Assembly: GCF_001039275.2 (NCBI RefSeq)
Contig: NZ_CP030117.1
Location: 4,301,001 to 4,365,000 of the forward strand
DNA length: 64,000 bases
Origin: Brevibacillus brevis
Lineage (GTDB): Bacteria > Bacillota > Bacilli > Brevibacillales > Brevibacillaceae
Direction of reading: 5' to 3'
The stretch's first letter is position 1. Each line of letters begins with the position of its first letter. Positions 25,463 to 34,885 of this stretch are shown here, one piece after another. Under the pieces are notes generated by a model. The model had not been told where the DNA came from. It saw only the letters and a list, made by a program, of their open reading frames with translations, and made no database searches. Position numbers and translations under genes: made by a program.

Positions 25463-26680
25463 ATGAGTGCCTCATCGACACCCATTCACTCTACACCCGC
25501 AGGGACTGCGGCACCGACTGTCTATCGCATGCTCTTTGCCATTAGCATTGCACATCTGTTAAACGACAGCTTGCAAGCGGTCATCCCTGCATTACTTCCT
25601 ATTGTAGAGAAGAATCTGGCATTAACGTTTACACAAGTTGGAATGATTTTACTCGTCATGAATCTTACTTCATCTGTTTTGCAACCATTCGTCGGTTACT
25701 TCTCGGATCGTAAATCGATCCCTTTATTGCCACCACTGGCTTTGATCGTATCGGGATTGGGGATGCTGGCACTCGCTTTCTCGGGCAATTACTATTTCGT
25801 TCTCCTAGCAGTCGCCTGTGTTGGAATTGGCTCAGCCATTTTCCACCCAGAAGCCTCACGCTTCGCTCACTTGGCATCCGGTCCTCGCAGAGGGCTGGGG
25901 CAATCCATTTTTCAAGTAGGTGGAAATGCTGGGCAAGCACTCGCTCCCTTGATGACTATCCTGGTCTTTGCGAACCTGGGACAGACTGGGGCTGCCTGGT
26001 TTCTGCTGCCCGCGCTGTTAGCTAGCGGCATCTTGCTCTATGTTGCTCTCTGGTATCGTGGACAACAGCGTTTGAAAAAGGCTACTACCGCACCAGTCAC
26101 GTATACGAATCGGAACAAGCGGCTGATTGCCCTCGGCCTCCTGATTGTTATCGTCAGTGTGCGTTCCTGGATGAATGCTGGCTACCAAAGCTTTTACCAG
26201 TTTTATTTGATGTATGTGAAAGATATGGATTACGCCAATGCACAGCTCGTCATTTTTGGTTTTCTTTTCGCAGGAGCGATTGGGACATTTTTTGGCGGAC
26301 CGCTGTCTGACCGATTCGGAAAAAGGAACTTGCTCATCATTTCCACACTCGGTTCACTTCCACTGACATTGCTGACGCCTTACGTCTCAGGCTTTTGGGC
26401 CTTTCCATTGCTGGTGATTAGTGGCTTTATCATGCTTTCCAGCTTCTCCGTCACGGTTGTATACGCACAGGAGCTACTGCCTGGTAAAATCGGTACCGTA
26501 TCCGGGCTGATTATCGGGCTTGCGTTCGGAATGGGAGGCATGGGCGCTCTCGTATTCGGCTATCTCGCCGATCTCTACAGTTTGAGCTTTGTCATTCTGT
26601 TATGTTCGTTCCTCCCGTTGATTGGGTTTATGGGCTTTTTCCTGCCGAAAGACAAGACACTCCGCGAATGGGCTCACTAA
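25463..26680 (+). CDS. MFS transporter, Fsr-like (fosmidomycin resistance type)
   Basis: A 405-residue, 12-segment MFS protein. The opening SIAHLLNDSLQAVIPALLPI and an FHPEASRFAHLASG segment are hallmarks of the Fsr group. E. coli Fsr exports fosmidomycin, so drug export is a fair guess, though the natural substrate of Bacillus members is unknown. A GGTTGGGGATG site precedes the ATG. It is divergent from the PfkB gene and ends at a strong terminator. Confidence 0.86.
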   Translation: MSASSTPIHSTPAGTAAPTVYRMLFAISIAHLLNDSLQAVIPALLPIVEKNLALTFTQVGMILLVMNLTSSVLQPFVGYFSDRKSIPLLPPLALIVSGLGMLALAFSGNYYFVLLAVACVGIGSAIFHPEASRFAHLASGPRRGLGQSIFQVGGNAGQALAPLMTILVFANLGQTGAAWFLLPALLASGILLYVALWYRGQQRLKKATTAPVTYTNRNKRLIALGLLIVIVSVRSWMNAGYQSFYQFYLMYVKDMDYANAQLVIFGFLFAGAIGTFFGGPLSDRFGKRNLLIISTLGSLPLTLLTPYVSGFWAFPLLVISGFIMLSSFSVTVVYAQELLPGKIGTVSGLIIGLAFGMGGMGALVFGYLADLYSLSFVILLCSFLPLIGFMGFFLPKDKTLREWAH

Positions 26681-26704
26681 TCTATACCAAAGAAAAGTCA
26701 AAAC

Positions 26705-26736
26705 AAAAACCCGAGGACACAAATCCTCGGGTTTTT
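26705..26736. terminator. Bidirectional terminator between fsr-like and SEC-C genes
   Basis: Arms AAAAACCCGAGGA and TCCTCGGGTTTTT (13 bases, perfect) around a six-base loop. It ends both convergent units. Confidence 0.9.
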
Positions 26737-26751
26737 GTTAATGCTAGGGAT

Positions 26752-28821
26752 CTAAACCAATACACCTGTTGGTGCGCCCAGCACTTGGGCAATGACTGGC
26801 GGATACACCTCAGGCGTACCATACAGTCTCCAAGTACCATCCTCACCTTGACCGAACAAGCCGTGGATCATCCAATCTGCTGCCAGCATAGCACCCAAAT
26901 CAGCGCCAATAGACAGCTTGATTGTCTCGCCATTCACACGTTTTGCCGTACAACCAGATGAAGTGATTTCTTGCACGAGTATGGATTCTTCCGTGATATC
27001 TTTGATCGCCATCGGGTTGCTGTAAAGATTTTGAGTCGCTTCCTTTTCCAGCACACCACGCAGGCGATAGGATTCCGGCAATGTTTCCTTCAACTCGGCG
27101 AACAATGGCTGCATGACAGGATAAAGCGCGTATGGTCCCTGCTTATCCAGCCACTTGAAGAACGCCGTCAAAACAGACATCAAATTTGTTGCCAACGTTT
27201 TGGTCGTTGCGTCCGTGCGCGTGAAAATGTCGTGGACGAGGAAGTATACCAGGTCCTCTCTGCGCAGCTGCTCCCATGTGAAAGATGGGCCAAACGCTCC
27301 TCTGACGAATGAACGGAAGTTGTTCATGACCTCATCGTACTTTTTGACGGTTGCTTCTGATTTGCCCTCGGTCATCTCTTGCACGAAACGACTGATGTCC
27401 GCAAGTCTGTCAGGATGTACGGTGTACACACTCTCCGGCAACCCCTCGATCAACGGACGGCGTAGCAGGTTATGCACATGCAGGCTGTCATTTGACAACG
27501 AGAGGCGCGGACGTAGCATGTCCATACGGATAAAGCGAGCCAAGCCTTGTCCGATTTTATGATCCTGTTCCATTTGCTCCATCAGCTTATGGAGTTTTTC
27601 ATGCAACTCCTCGTTTTCTGTAGCCGCAACCAAGAGCGGAGCCAAATCATCGAGCTGTTCATGGGAAGTAACCAGCCATTTTTCAGCAAAATAGGTTTGG
27701 ACTGCCCACTGCAACACTTTTGGTGGCATAGTAGGCTGACTCGTGATGAACAGAGTTCCTTTGGACAAACGAGAACCTGTTGAAGTAAGAACGCGAATCT
27801 CCTCTTCGTTCTCAAATGCAAGCAGCAGCAAAAGCTCTGCCACTTCGTCCAACTGCGGTGGATACCCTTCCAGAACCAGGCTGTCATCCTGCAAAATCAC
27901 TTCTGCCTGTACTTCGTATAACTCCAGCAAGGCATCCTTTAAATTCGGGAACAAATGCTCTTCCTTGCGTGTCGCATATACCCATATCTCACGAGCACCA
28001 TCTCGTTTTTTCAGCTCAAATGCAGGGTTCGACTCGATTACTTTCAGCAGCTGCTTACGATCTGGCAAAGCATAGGTACGACGCAGAAGCGATTCTTGCT
28101 TCGGTGCTTCCGACTCGCTTGCCGCTTCCCCGAATTGAACGATGAAGTGATACAGCTCTGTCGTATAGCTTCTCTTGCTCGTATCTGCCTTCGCCGCTTC
28201 TACTTCTGGATGCTGGTGTAACCACTCGAGCAGGCTTTCCTTGACATGTGGCTGCAAGATGATGCTGCCAGAGAAGAGCATATCACGCAGACCTAGATTC
28301 AGCAGGCGCCCTACGATCAATTGTCCAGGGACAACATTCAACGTATTGGCACGAAGCAGATAGTGTTTTTCTTCCGATATCGGTTGTTGAACCGTGATGA
28401 CATCACGATCCACTTCCACGATTTCATAAACATTCAGGTGTAGTCCAGCAAACGCACGGCGAAGATCAGGCTCCATCCGACGTCCATGCTGTTTGATATA
28501 GTTCTCAAGCAGCGTGCTTCCACCTGTTTTGACGTCCAATACACACCAGTTGAAGAAATGGGCTGCCCACTCAGGACGTGCGACGCTCTCTTGGGTCAAA
28601 CCTACTTCTTCGGCAAAACGATTCCGCGCTTCTTGAATCGTCTCGCTGGTTACATTTGCGCCGACAAAATGGTTCAGTCTTTCGACCCAGCCAGCGTATT
28701 CTTTTTGCAGCTTTTGCTCATGGCGGCTACGCAGCTCCGTAATAGGAGTGACAACCCCACAGCATTTTTTGTATTTTTTTCCGCTCCCACAAGGGCACAG
28801 TTCGTTTCTTCCTACCGACAT
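26752..28821 (-). CDS. SEC-C zinc-motif protein with recombinase-like helical region
   Basis: I place the start at the ATG at 28821, which gives 689 residues; AAAGGAG lies 13 bases upstream, somewhat far, and in-frame ATGs at 28845 and 28875 are alternatives. The N-terminus is a SEC-C motif (Cys9, Cys11, Cys20, Cys21 in CPCGSGKKYKKCCG). The middle, to about 460, is unfamiliar. Residues about 470-570 resemble the SAM-like core-binding domain of tyrosine recombinases (SEATVKKYDEVMNNF, REDLVYFL, LMSVLTAFFKWL). No catalytic Arg-His-Arg-Tyr domain follows. The C-terminal 100 residues look beta-rich. It is the third gene of an uncharacterised operon with 28911 and 29177. Confidence 0.78.
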   Translation of the reverse strand: MSVGRNELCPCGSGKKYKKCCGVVTPITELRSRHEQKLQKEYAGWVERLNHFVGANVTSETIQEARNRFAEEVGLTQESVARPEWAAHFFNWCVLDVKTGGSTLLENYIKQHGRRMEPDLRRAFAGLHLNVYEIVEVDRDVITVQQPISEEKHYLLRANTLNVVPGQLIVGRLLNLGLRDMLFSGSIILQPHVKESLLEWLHQHPEVEAAKADTSKRSYTTELYHFIVQFGEAASESEAPKQESLLRRTYALPDRKQLLKVIESNPAFELKKRDGAREIWVYATRKEEHLFPNLKDALLELYEVQAEVILQDDSLVLEGYPPQLDEVAELLLLLAFENEEEIRVLTSTGSRLSKGTLFITSQPTMPPKVLQWAVQTYFAEKWLVTSHEQLDDLAPLLVAATENEELHEKLHKLMEQMEQDHKIGQGLARFIRMDMLRPRLSLSNDSLHVHNLLRRPLIEGLPESVYTVHPDRLADISRFVQEMTEGKSEATVKKYDEVMNNFRSFVRGAFGPSFTWEQLRREDLVYFLVHDIFTRTDATTKTLATNLMSVLTAFFKWLDKQGPYALYPVMQPLFAELKETLPESYRLRGVLEKEATQNLYSNPMAIKDITEESILVQEITSSGCTAKRVNGETIKLSIGADLGAMLAADWMIHGLFGQGEDGTWRLYGTPEVYPPVIAQVLGAPTGVLV

Positions 28822-28910
28822 AGAGGGTTTGGATCTCCTTTCCATCCCACGCGGCATGCGCGGGGAATCATGCACAATCCCCCTATTTTACCGCATTATT
28901 CGTCATGTGT

Positions 28911-29180
28911 TCAAGTGTTCTCGCGCTTTGGTTCATGTGCGATACCCACATCCGTGTTGTTGCTTTCCCATTGAACAATAAATTGTTCCAGTCGATTCAT
29001 CAACCTGACGATGCGCTGCTTCTCGCCCATGCATGCTGAAATAGCAGAGAGTTGGTTCGTGGCAAAAAGCTCCACCACTTCCTTCTCCATGTCTTGAAGG
29101 CGAATCCGATAGCCCGCGATAACATCGCGCAGGATGGCAAATCTCTGCTCTAACCGGATCGTAGCCTCAAGTTTACTCAT
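28911..29180 (-). CDS. Small coiled-coil hypothetical protein
   Basis: An 89-residue protein, almost entirely helical with heptad-like leucines and charged pairs. There is no signal peptide and no known domain. Its ATG overlaps the stop of the upstream winged-helix-like gene (ATGA), a sign of coupling, and it is followed by the SEC-C gene 89 bases on. It probably works as an adaptor or oligomerisation partner in that three-gene unit; this is inference from size and context only. Confidence 0.7.
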   Translation of the reverse strand: MSKLEATIRLEQRFAILRDVIAGYRIRLQDMEKEVVELFATNQLSAISACMGEKQRIVRLMNRLEQFIVQWESNNTDVGIAHEPKRENT

Positions 29181-30169
29181 TGTTCACTGGTCGCTAGCAC
29201 CTGTTGAATGCCAAGTACGATCTGCTCATGCTTATGTTTCTCTTTCATTAGCACTTCTATAGCTTGCATATTGCTTTGTTGAAAATGAGCGACAACTTCT
29301 TGGGACATTTCTTGATTTCTTGTCTCCAAGCGGTTGATAGCTTCTTGCATCAGTTTTTGTACTTCCTCGAGAACTTGCTGGTTGGTAATGGTAGACATAG
29401 TAGCATCCTCCTTGGTAAATAGTAGTTCTTGTTGTTCTTCCACCTGGTGTAAGGGATTCGCTGGTTCTTCCGATGCAATTTCTTCTGAGACGGACTCGCT
29501 GTTTCCTATCGATACAGAAGGGGCAGCCACTGCAACCTCGAGGGCCGCCTGCTCTTCCTTGGAATCTTCGCTACGAGCAATGATGTACATGGTATCACCG
29601 TCAATGCGGAAGCGGTCATCTTGCGCAGGGAGAAAAGCAGCATCTGCAGCAATTCCAACTTCCTGCTCCAGAAAATGGACTAATGTGCGAGCAGCTACCT
29701 GCGTAATGCCATTGTCGCGGCAAAACGCATACACTTGGTCATTGCCCAAAGTCCACTCTGCCAAAAACCATCTGCTGTCGCCTTGATATTGCACAAAGCG
29801 AGGATCGCGTTCCAATTGCAACATACGAAGAATCTGATTCCAGCCAAACTGCGTTTGACGACGCAGCTCTGCGACAATTTGCTCAAGCTTTTTGGGTGTT
29901 TGGCTATCGCGCAAATAGCGATGAGCCAAGTCGTACACTTGATGCGGCTGGTGAGTGACCTCTACGATCGCCTCAGAGCTTCCAACCCGCACTGGAGACT
30001 GCTCCATGTTCAACACTTTTTCCAGTATTGTCTCGCAGTCCAGATCCAAAAAAGCATTCAGCTCATTCGCTTCCATCCGGGAGCAGATCTCCGTACGTGG
30101 AAGGGAGCGCTCACCGGGCCGGAATACCTTTTTTACAATACTTGGTAGGGTATAAGTTGGCCGTTTCAT
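29177..30169 (-). CDS. Winged-helix-like hypothetical protein, first gene of an unknown operon
   Basis: A 330-residue protein. Residues about 75-145 (YDLAHRYLRD then a QTPKKLEQIVAELRRQTQF region with ERDPRFVQYQGDSRWFLAEW) look like a HARE-HTH/RpoE-delta type winged helix, where a conserved Arg-Phe-x-x-x and Trp-x-L end the wing. A second short domain spans about 146-200, then an acidic linker (about 205-250), then a long coiled coil (about 260-330). The start follows AAGGAGAAAG. DNA or RNA polymerase contact is possible from the fold. The whole family is not one I know. Confidence 0.68.
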   Translation of the reverse strand: MKRPTYTLPSIVKKVFRPGERSLPRTEICSRMEANELNAFLDLDCETILEKVLNMEQSPVRVGSSEAIVEVTHQPHQVYDLAHRYLRDSQTPKKLEQIVAELRRQTQFGWNQILRMLQLERDPRFVQYQGDSRWFLAEWTLGNDQVYAFCRDNGITQVAARTLVHFLEQEVGIAADAAFLPAQDDRFRIDGDTMYIIARSEDSKEEQAALEVAVAAPSVSIGNSESVSEEIASEEPANPLHQVEEQQELLFTKEDATMSTITNQQVLEEVQKLMQEAINRLETRNQEMSQEVVAHFQQSNMQAIEVLMKEKHKHEQIVLGIQQVLATSEQ

Positions 30170-30297
30170 TGCACTTTCTCCTTCTCGTGATCGGCATTGT
30201 TTGCCAAATCAAATGGGAATCAAGAAGATATTCTACAAAAAGAAAAAAAATCCTACCTGCCTTGAAGTGTTTATGAATTCCGATAATGATGAAAGGG

Positions 30298-30333
30298 AAA
30301 ACCCGACATGGCTTCTACACCATATCGGGTTTT
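30298..30333 (-). terminator. Terminator after the YcdB/YcdC-type gene
   Basis: AAAACCCGA/TCGGGTTTT hairpin just beyond the stop at 30336. Confidence 0.8.
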
Positions 30334-30335
30334 GG

Positions 30336-31898
30336 TTATGGGGTAGCTTTCCATTCCAGCCAGATTTCTTCCACTGCACCCGTAGCAGCATTGATCTGCA
30401 AAGACTTGGCATCTGCTGTCGGTAAATAGGCCAACTGCGGCAGTTTCGCTGCATGCGTACCTACCTTCGGATACCAGTATGCCAAGCGCAGATTTGCTTC
30501 TTTGACATACGCGTCCTTTGCTTTCTCATCCTTGATAATACCGTCTTTCCTGATGGTAGCAGGCATGGACGGCAGCTCATTTACTTGAGCAAGGACTACA
30601 TTGCCCTTCTTTGCGTCCACTTCCATGTAAAACAGTGGCCTCTTGGTTGGGATACCATCAATCTCAGGATGAAAAGCAAAACTACTGATCGGTCGCACCA
30701 GATTTTGATCCGCCCAGCCAGGCAGATTTTCTACCAGACGCGTCTCTTTTACGGAGAAAGATTGTTCTTTGGACAATAAGTATTTTTCCACAAATTGTAC
30801 GGCGATGTCTTTTGCCTCATCATGTGTGAGCGGCTTCTCAAGCTCCTTTTCTACGGGACCGTCCAGCTTGAATTCAATGGGTGATTTTGTTTTACGGTCG
30901 AGCGTAATCCACGCGCTTTGATACGAGCTTGCATTCCATTCATGGCGATCGATGTCACTGTTTTTGTACTTCTTGTCTTCTTTTACATTTTTGTACGTGC
31001 GTTGATTCAGCTTCAGGCCAAAATCCTTCTCGAGCATCTGCTCCATTTTTTTCATATCTCGCCAGACTCCCATGTCTGCTGTTCCTTTGATTTTCATCGT
31101 CTCATTCTCTGTTTTATACACAGACGGAACTTCTTCGCCAGTCAGAGCATCTATCGTTGGCAATTGGTCAGGCACGTAAACGAGCTTGCCAGCTGACTCA
31201 TCGTAGACCAATTCCAAGGATACCTTGTCTTGCCACTCCTTCATTGCCTTTTCAAGCGCTACAGTCTTGCTTGGGTCCGCTACTTCTTCTGCGGTAGGAA
31301 GCTTTAGCTTTTCTTGCTGAAAATGGACAACCTGACCCTTTGCGTCAACCATGACCCGTGCTGTCTCTTTGTCCACCCATGTGTTGTTCAACTGTGGGTA
31401 GACACTGACAACCGCCAGATGATCCAGCTCAGATGCACGATCGTAAGAAAGCATCGCTCGCGGGGAAATAACATGGTCAACTGCTATGTAATTCCGAACA
31501 AAGTCCACAGCCTTTTGATAGGCTTCCTTTTGATTGATTTTAGTTGTTTTGTCCCGATTCACATCATGCAGGACAAAACTGGTCATATCTCCCTCTGCAT
31601 TTGTGGAGATAGTGAGCGTCGTATTCGTGGTAATGATACTCTTTCGATCCGAGAGATTAATGACATACCCCGATTTGCTTGTCCCTCCGTATGAGTCCAC
31701 ATGAAGGCCCTTCATGAGAGGCACATAGTCCTCTTTCAATTCTGTTAACAAGTGAGCGATGTCTCCTGGCAACTGAATAGGCTCCAAACTTGATTTGCCA
31801 TCATACGCATAAGAAGACAACGGATGCAGAAGTGCCACTGGTGTCGTGACCATGCTGACTGCCAACACAAACATGGCAGCTCTGTTTCGCTTTTTCAC
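30336..31898 (-). CDS. Secreted YcdB/YcdC (PepSY-like) domain protein
   Basis: A 520-residue exported protein starting at GTG 31898 after AGGAGGT. It has a signal peptide (about 1-31, cleavage near SSYA) and no lipobox or wall anchor. Two PepSY-like units of the YcdB/YcdC repeat type follow (about 55-220 and 245-510), each with a K-E/D-A-x-x-x-A-x-x-F-x-x-x-Y helix (NQKEAYQKAVDFVRNYI; HDEAKDIAVQFVEKYL) and a WITLDRKT or ARVMVDAKGQVV strand. Such proteins are common in Brevibacillus and Paenibacillus, with no known activity beyond a presumed binding or inhibitory role at the cell surface. Confidence 0.78.
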   Translation of the reverse strand: MKKRNRAAMFVLAVSMVTTPVALLHPLSSYAYDGKSSLEPIQLPGDIAHLLTELKEDYVPLMKGLHVDSYGGTSKSGYVINLSDRKSIITTNTTLTISTNAEGDMTSFVLHDVNRDKTTKINQKEAYQKAVDFVRNYIAVDHVISPRAMLSYDRASELDHLAVVSVYPQLNNTWVDKETARVMVDAKGQVVHFQQEKLKLPTAEEVADPSKTVALEKAMKEWQDKVSLELVYDESAGKLVYVPDQLPTIDALTGEEVPSVYKTENETMKIKGTADMGVWRDMKKMEQMLEKDFGLKLNQRTYKNVKEDKKYKNSDIDRHEWNASSYQSAWITLDRKTKSPIEFKLDGPVEKELEKPLTHDEAKDIAVQFVEKYLLSKEQSFSVKETRLVENLPGWADQNLVRPISSFAFHPEIDGIPTKRPLFYMEVDAKKGNVVLAQVNELPSMPATIRKDGIIKDEKAKDAYVKEANLRLAYWYPKVGTHAAKLPQLAYLPTADAKSLQINAATGAVEEIWLEWKATP

Positions 31899-31969
31899 AG
31901 GAATACCTCCTCATTACAAGACATTACTGTTAAGACGAGCTTCCTGCAAAATCGTTTCTGATTTATCTA

Positions 31970-32010
31970 AAAAAAGCCAACTGCTCGTTTTGCTTAGCAG
32001 TTGGCTTTTT
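31970..32010 (-). terminator. Terminator after yhaM
   Basis: Fourteen-base arms AAAAGCCAACTGCT and AGCAGTTGGCTTTT with a T-run on the minus strand, directly beyond the stop at 32017. Confidence 0.88.
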
Positions 32011-32016
32011 GGTCCA

Positions 32017-32964
32017 TTAATACCCGCGCCAGACTTTACGTCTAAGCACGCCAGCGTACGCCCATTCCTCTTCTTCTGTCATGTCCGCTAGTGTTTGGCT
32101 CAAAGCGTTCATTTTGCTGTCGATCTGATCCAGGTAATGGAACATGACAGCTGTAGGCGTTTTTCCAGATACAGCACTGCCCCAGCCGTTTTCTACCTCT
32201 CCATGATGACTCAAAATGCAATGCTTCAAGTGCAGAACCTCCGCGTCCCCTAAAGAAATATCTAGCTTGCGGCAAATACCGCTTACCATCTCGACTCCCA
32301 TGACCAAGTGACCAATTAACTGACCTGGCGTGGTGTAGTCAGGGGCGATGGGATCAGACAGCTCGTACAGTTTTCCAATATCGTGTAGGATACAAGTCGC
32401 AATCAATACATCCCTGTCTACTTGTGGATACAGGGGCAAGAGGCTCTGTGCCGCCGTCAACAGAGAGACAATATGCTCGAGCAAACCATGATAATAGTTG
32501 TGGTGCATGCGAACGCCAGCCGGATAATGGCGAAGACGATCCTGAATCTCCTCTGTTGCCAGCGCTTCTTGAATAATGGCCTTGAGCGTGGCACTCTGCA
32601 GGCTGTCGACTGCATGGGTAAGCTTTGTCCACAGTTCCTCTACTGGAACTGGCGAGATCGGAATAAGTGACTCCATCTGAACTTCGTCGGATGCACCAGC
32701 CGGTCTGATTCGTTGAATCACCAGTTGCTTTTTCCCACGATACACTTGGACAGCAGCGTCGATCTTCACGACAGCCTTGACGTTAATCCATTCCTTCATT
32801 TCTGCATTGACATCCCACAGCTTTGCACTGATGGTGCCGGAGCGATCTCCCAACTCCAAGTTCAAGTATTCACTCTGGTTACTCGCTACGCCTGCTTCCT
32901 TGTTTTTAATCAAGCAAAAAGCGACAACACGCTCTCCCTCTTGATAATCCAATAAATATTTCAT
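32017..32964 (-). CDS. yhaM: 3'-5' exoribonuclease YhaM family
   Basis: A 315-residue enzyme. An N-terminal OB-fold (about 1-95) binds nucleic acid. A linker and an HD domain (about 155-290) follow, with HHNYYHGLLEHIVSL and a CILHDIGKLYEL block carrying the metal-binding His-Asp pair; a later LKHCILSHHG supplies further ligands. The length and order match Bacillus YhaM, a manganese-dependent 3'-5' exonuclease active on RNA and single-stranded DNA. It is monocistronic with its own terminator. Confidence 0.9.
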   Translation of the reverse strand: MKYLLDYQEGERVVAFCLIKNKEAGVASNQSEYLNLELGDRSGTISAKLWDVNAEMKEWINVKAVVKIDAAVQVYRGKKQLVIQRIRPAGASDEVQMESLIPISPVPVEELWTKLTHAVDSLQSATLKAIIQEALATEEIQDRLRHYPAGVRMHHNYYHGLLEHIVSLLTAAQSLLPLYPQVDRDVLIATCILHDIGKLYELSDPIAPDYTTPGQLIGHLVMGVEMVSGICRKLDISLGDAEVLHLKHCILSHHGEVENGWGSAVSGKTPTAVMFHYLDQIDSKMNALSQTLADMTEEEEWAYAGVLRRKVWRGY

Positions 32965-32983
32965 CTATTTGTCCCATCCTAGC

Positions 32984-33502
32984 TTATTTTTTTCGGAACA
33001 GGGTTTCTTCCAGCTTTTTCACTATTTTCTTGCCGACCAGATCATCCGCTGATCGAACCACCTTCGTAATGACAGCCAAGAGGTCTTCTTCGCCATTCCA
33101 ATGCTCACGTACAATCGATTCATCGATATCCACCAAAATCTTGCGCAATGCATAAACAGCCAAAATGACGTCGTCCACAAGTCCGAATCCACCGACTAAT
33201 ACCTCCGGAATAAAATCAACCGGGGTAATGAAGTAGGCAACCGCTACACCCGCTAACGCTTTTGATTGAACACCTACGCGCTTGTCCAGCATAAGGCGGG
33301 CCAAGAGAACGAACAAATCTGGTGCAAGCAGTATAAAGTTGGCTACAGAATCATTGACTCCCTTGTCTCGTATGAACGCTTCGATTTTCTCACGCAATTT
33401 ATCATAAAATCGCTGATGCTTTTCCGGTAATACTACAGGAACCAGTTCGGTCGGCTTCTGAACCACAGGCAGTAGATTTTCGTTGCGGTTTTCTTCACTC
33501 AT
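32984..33502 (-). CDS. DUF1232 (YkvA-like) protein
   Basis: A 172-residue protein. The central 40 residues (KALAGVAVAYFITPVDFIPEV then a FGLVDDVILAVYALRKIL region) are the DUF1232 motif of the YkvA family, whose function is unknown. They form two short amphipathic or membrane-associated helices around an Asp-rich turn. Charged N- and C-terminal tails flank them. It is co-transcribed with the DedA gene (8-base overlap). Confidence 0.82.
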   Translation of the reverse strand: MSEENRNENLLPVVQKPTELVPVVLPEKHQRFYDKLREKIEAFIRDKGVNDSVANFILLAPDLFVLLARLMLDKRVGVQSKALAGVAVAYFITPVDFIPEVLVGGFGLVDDVILAVYALRKILVDIDESIVREHWNGEEDLLAVITKVVRSADDLVGKKIVKKLEETLFRKK

Positions 33503-34112
33503 TCTGATCCCTCCGTAGTTGTTTTTTTACATTCGCCTTGTGCCTGAAATACGACCAGGCTGCGATCAATGCGAGCAAAGCGATAAAAAAAATCGCGAGG
33601 TTACGAGCAATCAAATCAAACAGCTCATCCCAACGTTCTCCTAATTGCCAGCCAAGCGTCACAAAAAGCAAGCTCCAAAACAACCCACCCAAATAGGTAT
33701 AGAGCATGAAAGTCGGAAATGGCAATCGCGTAATCCCGGCGAAATAGGCCGTAAACTGACGAACACCAGGGATGAAATAGCCTAGCGGAAGCGCCCATTT
33801 ACCGACGCGATTAAACCACTCTTCCGTTTTTTTGTAAACCGTATAGCCCATTCCCAGTCGTTTCCCATATCGTTCGAGAAAAGTGTAGCCTAATGTTCTG
33901 CCGATCCAGTATGCCACCGTCATCGCTGTAACGGAACCGAGAAAGCAGACGAAAAAAGTAGGCCAATATTCCAATTTTCCCGTTGAGACAAGAAATCCAG
34001 AAAAAACGAGCAGCGTTTCTTCAGGCAAGGGCATCCCCAAAATTCCTAGAAAGAACAATCCAAACAAGGCGCCATACCCATATTGAGCAATATAGTCACC
34101 GAAGGTTCCCAT
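33495..34112 (-). CDS. DedA family membrane protein
   Basis: About 205 residues from the ATG at 34112 (GGAAG upstream; the frame extends to 34187 without a better site). It has five to six hydrophobic segments with the family blocks FGLFFLGILGMPLPEETLL, GSVTAMTVAYWIGRTLG and FIPGVRQFTAYFAGI. The last carries the essential Arg of SNARE-associated/DedA proteins. Recent work on this superfamily shows scrambling of undecaprenyl phosphate and phosphatidylethanolamine. It may therefore serve lipid-carrier recycling, though this member is not identified as UptA. Confidence 0.85.
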   Translation of the reverse strand: MGTFGDYIAQYGYGALFGLFFLGILGMPLPEETLLVFSGFLVSTGKLEYWPTFFVCFLGSVTAMTVAYWIGRTLGYTFLERYGKRLGMGYTVYKKTEEWFNRVGKWALPLGYFIPGVRQFTAYFAGITRLPFPTFMLYTYLGGLFWSLLFVTLGWQLGERWDELFDLIARNLAIFFIALLALIAAWSYFRHKANVKKQLRRDQNE

Positions 34113-34335
34113 TACATCTTCCACGAATGTCACCACTTTTCCAGCAAGCTGCCCTCTTCCATTATGCCAAAAGAAAGGCGCATTCACAAATCAGAGCTCG
34201 TATGGCAACTATTAATTTTTGCCAACTTGGAGATACTCTACAACATCAATTGAAAACGAATCCAGCTTCACCATTCGCCTTACCCTTAGGGGATATTACA
34301 GACAAATGACTTGGGACAAACGAGGGATAGCACGG

Positions 34336-34821
34336 ATGTGGAAAAAAACATATCGAAAGCTAAAATTCGAATACTACAAGGTGCTGAGAATGAAAGGGGC
34401 TCCAGCTTTTGTCGCCCGCGGATTTTCGCTCGGAATCTTCATCGAGTTCATTACCCTGCCTACTTTTGGCCTCGCGTTTTTATTGCTTTTCCCGCTTTGC
34501 AAGCTGTTTCGTGCCAGTTTGCCCGCTGGTTTGGTTGCGTTTGTCATCGGAAAGCTCATCTTACCGCTTTTCATCCTTTTTAATTACAATATTGGATACG
34601 TGTTGATCGGCAAACCGTTACAAGGGCATTTGATCCATCACGAGTCCGGGATGCAATGGCTTGTCTGGGTGAAAGAAAAAGGACTTGTCTATTTTACCGG
34701 GAGTGCCATCATGGGACTGATTGTCGCGTTCATGAGCTACTTTCTCGTTTTAACTGGCCTTCAATTGTATCGCCGCAAGAAATTACGGCGCTCATTGCCT
34801 GAGGAAAGCCCTACTCCTTAG
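34336..34821 (+). CDS. DUF2062 membrane protein
   Basis: A 161-residue protein from the ATG at 34336, which follows GAGGG by 9 bases; the frame opens at 34219 but the extra residues are not protein-like. It has three hydrophobic segments and the DUF2062 block APAFVARGFSLGIFIEF, with the rest of the domain around LFNYNIGYVLIG. The function of the domain is unknown; in some proteins it is joined to glycosyltransferases. It is divergent from the DedA gene. Confidence 0.78.
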   Translation: MWKKTYRKLKFEYYKVLRMKGAPAFVARGFSLGIFIEFITLPTFGLAFLLLFPLCKLFRASLPAGLVAFVIGKLILPLFILFNYNIGYVLIGKPLQGHLIHHESGMQWLVWVKEKGLVYFTGSAIMGLIVAFMSYFLVLTGLQLYRRKKLRRSLPEESPTP

Positions 34822-34832
34822 TCGCTCGAACG

Positions 34833-34874
34833 AAAAAGACCGGTCCGACAATCGAATGTCAGTCCGGTCTTTTT
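34833..34874. terminator. Bidirectional terminator after the DUF2062 gene
   Basis: AAAAAGACCGG/CCGGTCTTTTTT hairpin 11 bases beyond the plus-strand stop and 12 before the convergent stop at 34886. Confidence 0.82.
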
Positions 34875-34885
34875 TGCTCGCAATG

